Origin: Coriaria nepalensis
Lineage: Eukaryota; Streptophyta; Magnoliopsida; Cucurbitales; Coriariaceae
NCBI GenBank assembly: GCA_027186245.1
Contig: CP114493.1
Span: 9,803,501 to 9,867,500 of the forward strand
Reading direction: 5' to 3'
DNA: 64,000 nt
The notes beneath the pieces were generated by a model that was not told the DNA's origin, ran no database searches, and saw only the letters and a program-made list of their open reading frames with translations. Position numbers and translations under genes: made by a program. Below are positions 23,815 to 34,257 of this stretch, piece after piece (within the stretch, counting starts at the first letter, position 1; every line of letters starts with the position of its first letter).

Positions 23815-26601
23815 TTAAGTAGTTTCTTCTTTCATTCTCATTTTATAAGAAGGAAGAAGATAGCGAGCAGTAGTTAGGTAAGACAAACCTCTATTTGATT
23901 CTGACATTGCCAAGCCCTCCTGAATCCCAGTAAGGTTGTGTTCCTGAAAATGAAACAAAAAGGTTGGTAATTGGTAAATGATTATGTTTGCCAACTAAAT
24001 ATATATACATTGTTATTCATATAAGCAAGCAATATGGGGCAAAAAATAAAAGCTGCGGAACCGGAAATGATGCACACTAACCGCATCATAAACAGGTATC
24101 TGGTTGCGCCAGAATTCCAGAGTGGGTACAAGCAATCTCCCTGCAATGTAACATTTACTGAATGATAAGGATCGTACTTAATTTGCCAAAAACAAATTCA
24201 AAGAAAATTTCATCCTAGTTAAGATGATATAAACATAACAGGTACTGTAACTTACGCAAACTCACCTGATCTAGATCGTCTGTAATTTAAACTCTCGGGT
24301 GAAAAGACAGATGCCTTCTTGTTTGCAGCCTGGGGAACAGGACTTGCCTAAGTAGATATAGATTTGAGGAAGAATTAGTCTGAAAATACAGCATTGTTAA
24401 TAAAGACCAAACAGAAATGAGGTCTTTAACACTGCAAACATCCAAGTTTACATTGAATCTCATGGTCTACAGACCGAGCATTGACCAAAAGCATTATTTT
24501 TCCAGTGAGGGCTCATGGTCGTAATCACATGCACAACATGATCTCTTCTCACAATAGATATATCAGTCCTGTGATATCAAGTAGACTATTAATGGCATTT
24601 GATAGCCACCATCAACTCCGATCAGTGGGAGTATTTGCTGCAAGTTTTTATGTGACATTCAAAACATGAAACTGCTGCACGTATAAGAAGCAATAGATGT
24701 ATAAATGAAGTTTCATAAAAGCCTTACAGGTGAATTAAAATTGATTTTTTTCTTGACTCTGTTCCCAGATGATGTATATTCTTTTGCTCCTCTTTTGGGT
24801 TCCCTGTTAGCGTCATCTATGTCACCGATATCGTTGGTATTGACCATGCCACTGGGAGAACCGGCCGATCTCTTTGTCTTCTTATTGCCTTTATTGCTTT
24901 GGGTCATAACCTCGCCATAATAATTTACTTGATTGGCATCATGCTTCTGTAGATATCTATCTTCCTTAGGTCTGTGATCTTCATCGTTATTAATCGTATT
25001 CCCACTCGTTGGAACATCTAGCTCCATTTCAGAGACATTATAGACTATCACATCTCCTGACTGATCAGTCACATGATCAGAGCCCACTGCAATCAATTTA
25101 GCATGATCCTTTTCAGTGTTCAATCCGCTTGCTGTGATTGGCTCTTTGTTCTGCTTCTTAATTCCAGTATTCCGGTACAAACTCCTAGTTATTCTTCCAA
25201 CAGGTTGGGATAGAGTATCCACAGGTACAACCTTTCCTGCCGAGCGAACATTTATAGCTGATGAATAATTCAGGTTCCCCCCACTTTGATGCACAAAAGC
25301 CTTAGTTGAAGCACTCTGCCTCTCCCCCATTTTCCCATACTTCTGAGAAGATTCCAAGGGAGGCCTCTTGGACCCACCATCCGGATTACTCAACTTATCA
25401 CTGCTACTCACGGAATTATCGCAACTAACCTTTTGCACAGGTTTGTCTTCCTCAGCTAAATAGATTAAGAAAAAAAAAAAAACTGTGATCTTTTCAGATA
25501 AAGTACGAACATCCTTTTGGTGAGCTTGTATAGGTGCTATATTGAAAGATGACATTCTTCACTTACATGGAGATTTTTCAAGCAAAAGAGAACGCGTTTC
25601 AGTTTGATTACCACCTTGTAAGCCTGCATCTGATGAAAGGTTCGAGCACCAAAAAAGAAAAGCATCAGCACCAGAGTCGGAGTGACTTATAAAAGCAAGC
25701 CTTCTAGAACTAGAAGATATGAATAGGAAAATAAAATGGCACTTGCATGTTACCATTCGGGTTAGCAATATTTTCTGAAGCAGAACCACCTGTAGGTTCT
25801 CCTTCGAAGCAATTTTCTGCATATTCTTCCCAGCTAGGGGGAAATCCAATCACAAAACGCTTGAAAACCTGAGCAGATTGGGAAGTTAATTGGAATATAC
25901 TAAAGGAGATTTACAAAACACACATAATTTCCTTAAAAAATGATTCTCCTTTTTATTCAAGACTATTTCTATACCTCGTCAGAAAATCCATTGTCTTCGG
26001 TACGCAACTTGTTAATGAACCCCTTAATCTTAACACATATCCCATCAGCAGTCTCGAGAGTGAATACATCAAATCTTTTTGTTATTGGTGCCGACGAGAA
26101 CAATCGCAGTGGTTGCCTAATAATCAATCACAAATTTCACTATAACAGCTTAAACAAATTTGTCAAATATAAATTGGCTTGTTTGCTTGGGAAATCGACC
26201 AAAATTTTAGGGAAATCCTCAGGATCAAAAGCCTGAACCGGGAGTAAGAATGAGAAACAGTTAGGAAAACAAAAAAAAACCCCAAAAAAGGATGAAGATA
26301 GATTACTGAACTCTCTGGACGTTAAGCCTGCAACGGCTAATCTTTTTCCATTGGATTCCTCTTCTGCTTTAATTAGCCACCAATCGTACAAGCAAACCTT
26401 TGAAAACGGTAAAGGAAACGAAAAAAAAAAAAAAAAAATCAGAAACCGGAACTGAAAATGGCGGGCGGGAAACAAAATGCGTACTTCTTATGAGAGAAAT
26501 GCAGTGAAAGAGCATTTAACTGTTCTCTGGAAATACGAACGAGAAACGGCGTCGTCTGTTTCGTGTATAGCTTGGTTCGAACCAGTAGTAGAACACGCCA
26601 T
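23815..26601 (-). CDS. KNL2: KINETOCHORE NULL2 (KNL2): SANTA domain plus CENPC-k motif, 9 exons
   Basis: Exons: 26521-26601, 26312-26397, 25975-26116, 25754-25868, 25567-25623, 24728-25455, 24266-24347, 24082-24140, 23815-23943. Phases all agree, giving about 490 aa. The SANTA domain spans roughly residues 27-115: CLYDWWLIKAEEES, GKRLAVAGLTSRE, FSSAPITKRFDVFTLE, IKGFINKLRTEDNGF and FVIGFPPSWEEYA. The middle is long, acidic and basic by turns. Near the C-terminus GRLLVPTLEFWRNQIPVYDA matches the CENP-C-like (CENPC-k) motif. Known role: plant KNL2 binds centromeric nucleosomes and DNA and helps load the centromeric histone CENH3. Exon 2 uses a GAGA|GTTCAG donor, chosen because it alone keeps frame into QPLRLFSSAPI. 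The last exon may be spliced again after NRG. Only the extreme C-terminus is uncertain. Confidence 0.92.
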
Positions 26602-26801
26602 GAGAGAGAGATCGGGAGAGGTTTTGGATGGAAGCTGGCCGCCGGAAAATAAAAAGGAGAGGAAAGCTTTCATCTTTACCGCCCAAAAATAATTATGAAG
26701 ATATAATCTAAATTAGAATCTTTTTATGTCAAGTTCTCAAATAGTTAGTTATATATGCATGCATTATTATATATACTTTAAAAGGTTTCTTCATCTTCTA
26801 T

Positions 26802-26844
<43 letters not shown>

Positions 26845-27010
26845 TAATTATATATATATATATTTAATTAATTAATTAATTAATTAATTAAATCTCAAAA
26901 AGTTAATTTAAAATATATAAATAAATCATTGAAAAATTTAATAAAATAAATAAAGCGAAACTAAGAAATATTATATCATATTAAAGAGTTTTGGGGAAAA
27001 TTAAGAATTA
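26602..27010. other. KNL2 upstream region and simple repeats
   Basis: After the KNL2 promoter there are TTTA tetranucleotide repeats (26801-26846), a short TA run, and a TTAA repeat (26864-26891). No gene. Confidence 0.7.
26801..26891. repeat. (TTTA)n, (TA)n and (TTAA)n compound microsatellite
   Basis: About 11 TTTA units, then a short TA run, then about 7 TTAA units. Directly visible. Confidence 0.95.
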
Positions 27011-27162
27011 AAAGGATGAGAAGATTGGGTCGAAGTTACCTGCGAGTGATAAGAAGAAGATTTATGATGCGATTGAGGGGACAATTCAATGGCTTGATAG
27101 TAACCAGGTCGGTGAGGCGCGGATGAATTTGAATATAAGATGAAGGAGCTGGAGAGTATCTG
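27011..27162 (+). pseudogene. Fragment of a cytosolic HSP70 3' end
   Basis: In frame from 27012 the sequence reads [19 protein letters not shown], then [13 protein letters not shown]. This is the lid and C-terminal region of plant cytosolic HSP70. A two-base insertion near 27117-27118 (GAGGCGCGGAT for GAGGCGGAT) shifts the frame. Beyond it the other frame continues [13 protein letters not shown] and then TGA where the family has Cys. No upstream HSP70 sequence is seen, so the piece is 5'-truncated and dead. No poly-A tail is obvious. Confidence 0.85.
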
Positions 27163-27956
27163 AAAGTAGTAGTGTAGACAGATTATTTACCCACAAAATA
27201 TCATGTTCTCCGTTTATATGATATGATGTAAGTCTTCACTTTGGCCTTCCATAAAACACCAAACGTAACACAACACTTTGTTTTGTGGGATATTACCAGT
27301 TTATAAGTCACATATTTGTACGGAAATTCAAAATCACACCCAAAATTTTAATATTTTAATGCGATTTGTCGAGTGTCCTTAAAACTTATGCTATCAACCA
27401 TCCATTGCGCTGTGCAGTGATTCTGGTGATACTATAATACTGTAGCCTTCCAGTCTTTGTAAAAGATAACGACGTCCATTACGACCCCCATTAAGACTTA
27501 CGCACGCCATCGAAATGATGTAAGAAACCATATTCAGCCAATCAATTCATCAAAAGCTAAGAATATACAGAAAAAAAAAATAATAATCTCAATTATTAGG
27601 ACTCTTAATCAGAAGTGGACTTCAGTTGCGTAAAATCTACTCAAACCACCAAAATTGGACTGAGTTAAAAAAGGACGTAAGATTTTATAATTTGGCCACA
27701 CAAAAAAAGGACGAAATAATAATGACACAAGATCTAAACAGTGATGAGTTTTATTTCAATATGTCTCCCCCTTCTGTCATGGAAAACAGAACAAGCAGAA
27801 GCTTTAAATCCCTAGAGCTGTTTATGACTGAAGGAAAAATATGATATACGCGTTCGATTAATAAGAGTGTACAATAAGCTACCTCGTAGCAGAACAATGA
27901 AAACACAAACCTTGGCAGAAAAACCCTTACAACTTTCCATTTGAAGCCTAGCTATC
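27163..27956. other. Intergenic between HSP70 fragment and HSP20-like gene
   Basis: AT-rich, with the likely 3' untranslated region of the minus-strand gene at the right end. ORF 27626-27844 lacks any recognisable feature. Confidence 0.5.
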
Positions 27957-29390
27957 TTAACTTGACAGAAGATCATTCCCTCCAAGATGCGAGCGAAAGC
28001 AAACTTGAACCTCGTGTTCTTCTGGGCCCACAGCAAGTTTCGGAACCATAATCTCAAGCACAGAACCCGGACCATCAAAATACGCTTCGATTTTAGCATC
28101 TTCCGGAATCTGGGTAGAAAGCGGGATTTCCCTTACAAATTCACCCGGAGGACAATGTTCGGAAGATGGATCCGTGAGCTTAAAAATCCTATCACGTCTT
28201 TTAATGAATGGCATCCGGAAAGCACTCACACAGGACACCTTTATGATACAATGCGTCGGAGTATTCCTCCAAGAAACCTTTACTCTTTGAAGATCTACAA
28301 ATGGCAAGCTCATGATGATTAGATAACCTTCTTCATCCTCGTAAATCGTCTTTGCCCCTACGGCAGGCCCATAAACGTTCTTCATGACCCCACTAAAGTC
28401 GTTCAACCAGTTTCTCTCAACCCCTTGGATTGAAAACCAATCATCTGGTGAGAAGCTTCCCTTCTTCCTCTTGCAAGTAATGGACGGTGAAAATTCAATC
28501 CCATTGCAATCTGATCCTGACAAATCCAGGTCAGACCCGAATTTCTTTGAAAGAGAAGAATTTGAAGAGTTTTTAACCATCAAGGGAAGTGGCCTCTCGA
28601 GTTCAAAATCAGTGCTTGGGAGGTTTCTCCACGAACCAAAATCGCTAGCTTCAGACGGGATTATGAAGTTTAAGTCTCGACCCGTAAGTTCAACCCACCT
28701 CTTCTTATCTACATCATCAAGACCGGTCAGATTTGGTGAAGAAAAGACTTCAATTCCGTGTACACATTGGGGATTAGAGAGACCTCTATAATGTTTCCTT
28801 TGCATTCTGTGGGACCTGATAAAGCCCTTATCAACACAAAATGGGAAGGGCCGTTCACCTTGTCTAGAATGCCCGTTCATAAAACTCCTAAGCTGCATTT
28901 TCCCTAATGTGTTTTCCGGTCTGTCCTTGAACACCCACATGTACATATTCTCCATATCATGTTGGACCATGAAGATATCGAGTTTGAGATCGGATTTATC
29001 GAATCCTGAAAAAACCCCGCTGCTATCCTGGATAATCTTGGCCTTTGATTTCTCATTCAGTACTGGCTTAAAATAGAAGCTGAAGAAAAACCAAGCGCCC
29101 CATATGCTACCTATACGTTTTGCACATTTCCGTGCAACCTTGGGGATGCTAAGAAAACTCTCAGGCTCATAAATTTGTGGGCCAAGCCCTGCGTCTAATA
29201 TTTCACATGGGGCGGGGAGGGGTAAATTGATATCAGGCGGGCCAGAGAGCATGATTTTCCGATTTGATTCGAAGTCGAGTTCGAGTGACGGGGTACTTGA
29301 ATCCATGGACAAGTGTGTGGATGGATGTGAATTATGATGAAGATGATGGTGATTCTCCATAGAGAGGTATGTGAGACGAGAATCAACCAT
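27957..29390 (-). CDS. HSP20-like chaperone superfamily protein (At1g20870 type)
   Basis: A single coding exon of 477 aa from MVDSRL; MENHHH at 29360 is an alternative start. The N-terminus is His/Ser-rich. Next come SNRKIMLSGPPDINLPL, a WGAWFFFSFYFKPVLNEKSK block and a VQHDMENMYMWVFK block typical of this plant family. The C-terminal part, about residues 340-460, is alpha-crystallin-like: TIYEDEEGYLIIMSLPFVD, VKVSWRN, then FVREIPLSTQIPEDAKIEAYFDG and VLEIMVPK. Known: the fold is that of small heat-shock proteins, and some plant relatives act with chromatin demethylation complexes; this subgroup's function is not settled. The transcript probably has an upstream exon at about 29824-29945 (see next entry). 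Confidence 0.85.
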   Translation of the reverse strand: MVDSRLTYLSMENHHHLHHNSHPSTHLSMDSSTPSLELDFESNRKIMLSGPPDINLPLPAPCEILDAGLGPQIYEPESFLSIPKVARKCAKRIGSIWGAWFFFSFYFKPVLNEKSKAKIIQDSSGVFSGFDKSDLKLDIFMVQHDMENMYMWVFKDRPENTLGKMQLRSFMNGHSRQGERPFPFCVDKGFIRSHRMQRKHYRGLSNPQCVHGIEVFSSPNLTGLDDVDKKRWVELTGRDLNFIIPSEASDFGSWRNLPSTDFELERPLPLMVKNSSNSSLSKKFGSDLDLSGSDCNGIEFSPSITCKRKKGSFSPDDWFSIQGVERNWLNDFSGVMKNVYGPAVGAKTIYEDEEGYLIIMSLPFVDLQRVKVSWRNTPTHCIIKVSCVSAFRMPFIKRRDRIFKLTDPSSEHCPPGEFVREIPLSTQIPEDAKIEAYFDGPGSVLEIMVPKLAVGPEEHEVQVCFRSHLGGNDLLSS

Positions 29391-29401
29391 TTTAGCTCGT
29401 A

Positions 29402-29942
29402 TCTGTGGAGGATATTAGTTTTGTTGCTGGTGGGTTGAATATTGCCATTTTATTTCATTAAAAAAAAAAAAAATCAAGTAGACATCTTCATCAAAGATCA
29501 TATCTTATCAATCTCCACTATATCTGCCTTCCATCAAGCCCCTAGATTGAACAATCAGATTACAAAATGGATCACTCAACCCCATATAAGAAAATAAGAT
29601 AAATCAGCAAGATGCATACATAAGTGTATCAATCAATCTCAACCAATCATAAGAACAGTGTGAGAGAGGAGAGAGAGAGAGAGAGAGAGATTTGAAAAAA
29701 AAATTACTATATCTAAACCTATCTTAAGAATATCCCACAATCTAAATCCAATCTATCGAATCCATATGAGAATATTTAGTTCAACAAAAAACAACACAGA
29801 AAGGGGAATCGAGAAAGTGATACCTTTTGGGATAAGCATCGGAAAACCGAGAAGACGAGGGACCTCCATAGCTTAAGACCACGCTGCTGCTGCTGCTGCT
29901 GCTGCTGCTCAACTCCACGTGATTCATATCGTCAATCACCAT
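29402..29942 (-). other. 5' leader exon with poly-Ser upstream ORF and intron of the HSP20-like gene
   Basis: On the minus strand an ATG at 29942 opens MVIDDMNHVEL, then nine AGC serine codons, then VVLSYGGPSSSRFSDAYPK and a donor at 29823 (CAAAAG|GTATCA). A plausible acceptor CTCCACAG|ATACG ends at 29403, 12 bases before the main ATG. Splicing this way puts the upstream ORF out of frame with the chaperone ORF and makes it overlap the main start. It could be an inhibitory uORF, or my junction could be wrong by a base. Confidence 0.4.
29883..29909. repeat. (GCT)9 trinucleotide repeat
   Basis: Nine GCT units on the plus strand, AGC on the minus. They lie in the putative leader exon of the HSP20-like gene. 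A CACGTG G-box core follows at 29916-29921. Confidence 0.95.
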
Positions 29943-30864
29943 TTTTCTTCCAACGATTACAACTTTATTTCTTTTTTTTCCTTGTGTGCTCCCCTTTTCT
30001 AATCTGTTGTTCGTTTCTTTATCCGTCCAAACAGCAGAGAGAAAGCAAACAGGGCAAAATGAAATAGTGAAATGACGGATACTAGAACGAACAAGAAGAA
30101 GAAGACGAGAGAAGAAGAGGGAGCTGTGCTGTGGTCTCCTTTTAAAGACTACTTACTGGCTTCGATAAGGTACAGGCCTCCACTAGGTAGCACCTAAATG
30201 CAAATGCTGCTTGCTGTGCCGTTTACTGAAACGGCGACTTTCTTAAAAGTAACAGAAAAAGTCAAATAGTAATTATGCATCAATTAAATCTGCGCCAAAA
30301 AGTTCTTTCATTTGAAGCGTAATAATGTAATGAGGGAGAAATTCTTGCACGCGCGTAATAAATAAATAAATAAATATTATATATATATATATATATATAA
30401 ATACTCATAATAAATAGAGCCGTAAAATTAGTTTGGCCTGACCCGTTAAACCTGAATCTTTTTCCGGACCTAAAAGGAATCGGATCATACCGGGTCGAGC
30501 CGTCACGTATTTTCATATGTAGTAAGTAATATGCAGCCAACCACTCACTTACATTAAAATACATAATGATAAACTTACTGCAATGCAGTTCAATGTGATA
30601 AGGAAAATAGTGAGTGGGTTGGTGGGTTAGAAGTCGCCAACGTGCCTTAAACATTGGACTATATAGTATACATCCAATATTCTAAGAATATAAATAAATA
30701 TATAATTATGCACTATGCAGAACCTACCTTTCTTCGTAGTGTTAATTTTTATATGGCGTGTATTGATTCGTTAGCTTTATTATTTATTACATATGTAAAT
30801 AAATAACTATGCAGTATCTTCGAGTTCGATTTTTAGTCTGAACAAAAGTACTTTTGTAAAGCTT
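29943..30864. other. Promoter of HSP20-like gene and AT-rich spacer
   Basis: The first 200 bases are the likely promoter and leader. A TA microsatellite lies at about 30376-30400. The 124-codon minus ORF at 30280-30654 shows only low complexity. No gene. Confidence 0.5.
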
Positions 30865-32936
30865 TAAAGGGGTTCAAATGATGCTTATATGTATAAATGC
30901 ATATGGTTCGGTTTTCTCGATTTTGGATCGGATTCAAAATCATCTCAACTAAATTGGGTTCAAGGAGAAACCAAATCGAGCGAACGGTTAAACCGATCCA
31001 ACCCGAAATATATATATATATATATTTCTTTTTTTAAAACAATTTTATAATATATTTTTTATTATGTAATATTATAATATTAATATTAGTTTACTACTTA
31101 TTATTTTATACTTTATTTTACATATATAATAACAAATTACACTTAATTATAATTTATCAAATCAAATATATCTTCCACCATCATTTCATATCCTTCAAAT
31201 GTATTAAATCAAATGTATTTTTCATGAAATTATATCATTTCATATCTTTCAAAGCCTCCACCATCACATGTATTCTCTAAGCCTCTACCATTATGTTTAA
31301 CCTCTAAGTGAGAAATTCATACCTTACAAAATCATGAAAAAGAAAATTAAATTAAACGTACAATCAAGTAAGATAAACATAATTAATATTGATTAACAAC
31401 TTACTTATAGAAGTTCCTGCACTAGTCTTGCATGAAGTCAATACACGTTCTTTCAACTTACTTTCAATATCTAATATAAAAAGACATGTCAAATTATCAA
31501 TAAATAAAAAATTTGAAATTTGAAAAAGCATAAAAAAATATAAAAAAGAAAATATACTTATATCATGCATTTATAAATCTTCAATCTTTTTCATCAAGGC
31601 ATTTAAGCTAATAAAAATGTCTGAGTCGACTGATTTAAACCAATTTTGAGCGTATATAAGTGTATTCACGATCTTTGGAGCTAAACTACTTCTAAATAAT
31701 CCAAAATACGACTTTCGTACTAAATGCTGACTTAGAGGCAACAATAGAAACATGCACTGCCAGTACATCTCAAGTTATGCATGATAAAATACGAAATCGA
31801 TTAGTATTTTCTCTCCACCATAAAAGCACATTTGTATCATCTTTCTCCTCATCATCCTTTAAGTATGAATCTAACTCATATCTACATTCTATTATACTTT
31901 TTTTTATTTATCCTTTTGACTTTTTCCAATCAAACAATAATTTATTGTAGTTTTTTGTCTTTTTAACTCTTTCCAACAAGATAAGAAAAAATAATTAAAG
32001 ATCACGAGAAGTTTCTACTTTATTTGACTTCTTTTGCATGCATATCTTTTAACTTATTTTGCAATAATACAATTTCATGAAAATACATATTTGACGTGAC
32101 ATTCAATAAGGTAAAAAAATTTCAAAGTTATAAGATAAAATTTTTATAGAAATATATCATATATCATTACTTGTTCCTAATCACTAAACCAAGTAGATCA
32201 TAATTTTGCATAATCTTTAAAGTACATGACTTACGATGTTTCATCTTTGTCATTTTATAGAATGCTTTACGATACTTGAGTGTGAACCTTAACATAAGAA
32301 ATATCGAATTTTATCAAGTACAAATATCTAAAGCAAGTGAATCTACATTAATTTTTTTTTTCTTTTTAGCATATTTTTTTAACTCATCTAACCATTTAAA
32401 AAATGATCTCACGTAAATGATTGTATTTATAATTTTACCTAACAAATCATCTACATCTTTCAATCAATCTGAGACTATCATATATATACACAATACATAT
32501 ATAAATAGTATATAATATACGTACAATCATCCCAACTTTTAAATTATCTTTAAAAAAGCTATAACATTATAATAAAACTAAGGAAGGACAAAATAAAGAC
32601 AATGATAACCAACTATTAATAGGAGTTTTAATAATCAACATATTTCAAAAGAGAAACAATATCTAAATATTATTACCCATCATACTAGGCTTACCGATCA
32701 TCAACTCATCAATGCAACAACCTACCTACCAGCTCTATATGTCAAATATTGACCATTCGAGAAAAAATCGAAACCCCACCCCACTAAAATCGAAAATCGA
32801 TAGGTCTATCAGGCCGGATATTTCTATTAAGATATGTGTATTGTGTATATCGGTATAGTAAAATTTGATTTTAATTTTCTTGAATCGGATCAATTTTTTA
32901 GTTTCTGATTATTTTGTGCACTCCTAGCAGTGGTTC
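30865..32936 (-). mobile_element. Degenerate hAT-family DNA transposon
   Basis: Reading the minus strand, broken pieces of hAT transposase are visible. At about 32240-32410: SFFKWLDELKKY, SLALDI and FLMLRFTLKYRKAF, matching the family's TRWNSTYLML...LKYRKAF block. At about 31620-31900: ELDSYLKDDEE, LLWWRENTNRF, LSCITRDVLAVHVSIVASKSAFS and APKIVNTLIYAQNWFKS, the C-terminal dimerisation domain. Stops and frameshifts are many. GGTTCGGTTTT words near 30905 and their GATCGG-rich counterparts near 32885 suit hAT subterminal repeats. Possible imperfect terminal repeats are AGGGGTTCAAATGAT at 30869 and the complement of TTTTGTGCACTCCT at about 32915-32928. Edges are approximate. Family: Daysleeper/RICESLEEPER-like. 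Confidence 0.8.
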
Positions 32937-33675
32937 AATAGTATTTAATGGAACGTACTATATAATTGTCCTTAGTTATTTTTAATTAATTTTTTGTCAC
33001 GAGGTATTTGTAAACAATTTCCAATCAATGAAAAGTTATATGTAACCACTCATATGTACGTGACATTTCATTAGTTAAAATTAAAATGAAGCATTTTTGT
33101 CCCTAAAGTGAAATTAGTGGGCTATTAATTTGAGGATTATTTATTTATCATGTTGAGTTGTGACCAACTAAGTAACTCATCAGTGTTTTTTTACTTAATT
33201 CTACAAAAGTGCAACTCTAATTAGGTTACACACTTGATTAGCCGAGTGGGCTGGCATTAGCATGAGAAAGTAGAGCAGGTGGGCCAACTTGACTCCACAA
33301 CCCAGCCCAATCAAACCTCGGCAAGTGAAAGAAAGAGGTAGGAAAAGTATGGTGTTATCAAACCGACCGATTGATTCCGCTCTTAATATACGTACGTCAT
33401 AATGCAACAGAGCTACGTAGTTTTCTTTGCCATCTAACAAGTGAACATATAATAACAAGACAGAGGGGTCCACTATATGATCACAGTATGGTGAAAATTT
33501 GTCTCGTAATAACAACCCCCTCATTTCTCCCCTATTCCTTATTGATTACTAATATTTTATTCTTCCAAGGCCCCACCACCACAATTATTATCCTTCACCC
33601 AAAAGATATCCTACTACTTTCTAGCAAGTACACCCTCTTTCCTTCTCATTTCATATCTCCTCTTATTCTTACGCC
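32937..33675. other. Intergenic and ATL promoter
   Basis: AT-rich, no gene. The last 200 bases form the leader of the RING-H2 gene. Confidence 0.5.
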
Positions 33676-34257
33676 ATGGACGGCAGTCCCACCGCCGGTG
33701 TCCTAATTATAACCACCCGAATCCCACCGTTCCCCGTAGATGACAACAACCATCGATCCATTGACCTCTCTCCCCTTGAATTCATCCTCGCTCTCATTGC
33801 AATCATCACCATCCCTGCCCTCATTTATGCCTTCTTCTATTCCATCCGCTGCCCCTCGGACCCTTTTGGTAGCGGCCGGCGGCGTAGCTCCGGTAGATTA
33901 TCCGATACTGAAACCGTCACGAGTGATCGTAGTACTAGTAAAGAAGCTTCTAATTCTGACGTCAAGTACCCAAAAGAAGACGATGATGAGCACGTGAAGG
34001 AATTGACTGAAGGGGAGTGTCCGATTTGCTTGTCGGCCTACTTAGACGACGAGGAGTTGAAGAAGTTAAGTGTTTGTAAGCATTTATTTCATGTTAGTTG
34101 TATTGATAAGTGGCTCGATTCACACTCCGATTGCCCGGTTTGTCGAGCCGGTGTTGAACCGCCGGTTAAGCGGTCTAATGGATCCACCGCGTCGGCGGCG
34201 GGAGATAGGGGTGATGATTTGCAGCAAGGTTTGCCCGATGCTTCTAGTTTGGTTTGA
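33676..34257 (+). CDS. ATL-type RING-H2 E3 ubiquitin ligase
   Basis: An intronless 193-aa protein, as usual for ATL genes. Residues about 30-57 (SPLEFILALIAIITIPALIY) form one membrane segment. A Ser-rich and acidic linker follows. The RING-H2 domain is CPICLSAYLDDEELKKLSVC then KHLFHVSCIDKWLDSHSDCPVC, with the C-x2-C ... C-x1-H-x2-H-x2-C ... C-x2-C pattern and the family Pro-Ile-Cys-Leu and DKWL. The GLD-type motif preceding the RING in many ATLs is replaced by TEGECP. It resembles ATL33. Role: membrane-anchored transfer of ubiquitin from E2 to a substrate, often in defence or stress. The substrate is unknown. Confidence 0.93.
   Translation: MDGSPTAGVLIITTRIPPFPVDDNNHRSIDLSPLEFILALIAIITIPALIYAFFYSIRCPSDPFGSGRRRSSGRLSDTETVTSDRSTSKEASNSDVKYPKEDDDEHVKELTEGECPICLSAYLDDEELKKLSVCKHLFHVSCIDKWLDSHSDCPVCRAGVEPPVKRSNGSTASAAGDRGDDLQQGLPDASSLV

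Noticed and set aside
26140..26250. Protein-like stretch QAFDPEDFPKILVDF on the minus strand inside KNL2 intron 2
   Set aside because: Joining exon 2 directly to exon 3 through GAGA|GTTCAG and TTAG|GCAACC keeps the SANTA domain continuous and in frame. The stretch has no counterpart in the family.
26565..26590. GGTTCGAACC word resembling a tRNA T-loop
   Set aside because: It lies in KNL2 exon 1 with no cloverleaf arms around it.
31364..31570. Minus ORF of 68 codons in the hAT relic
   Set aside because: It is Phe/Leu/Ile-rich AT-driven sequence and not part of the recognisable transposase blocks.
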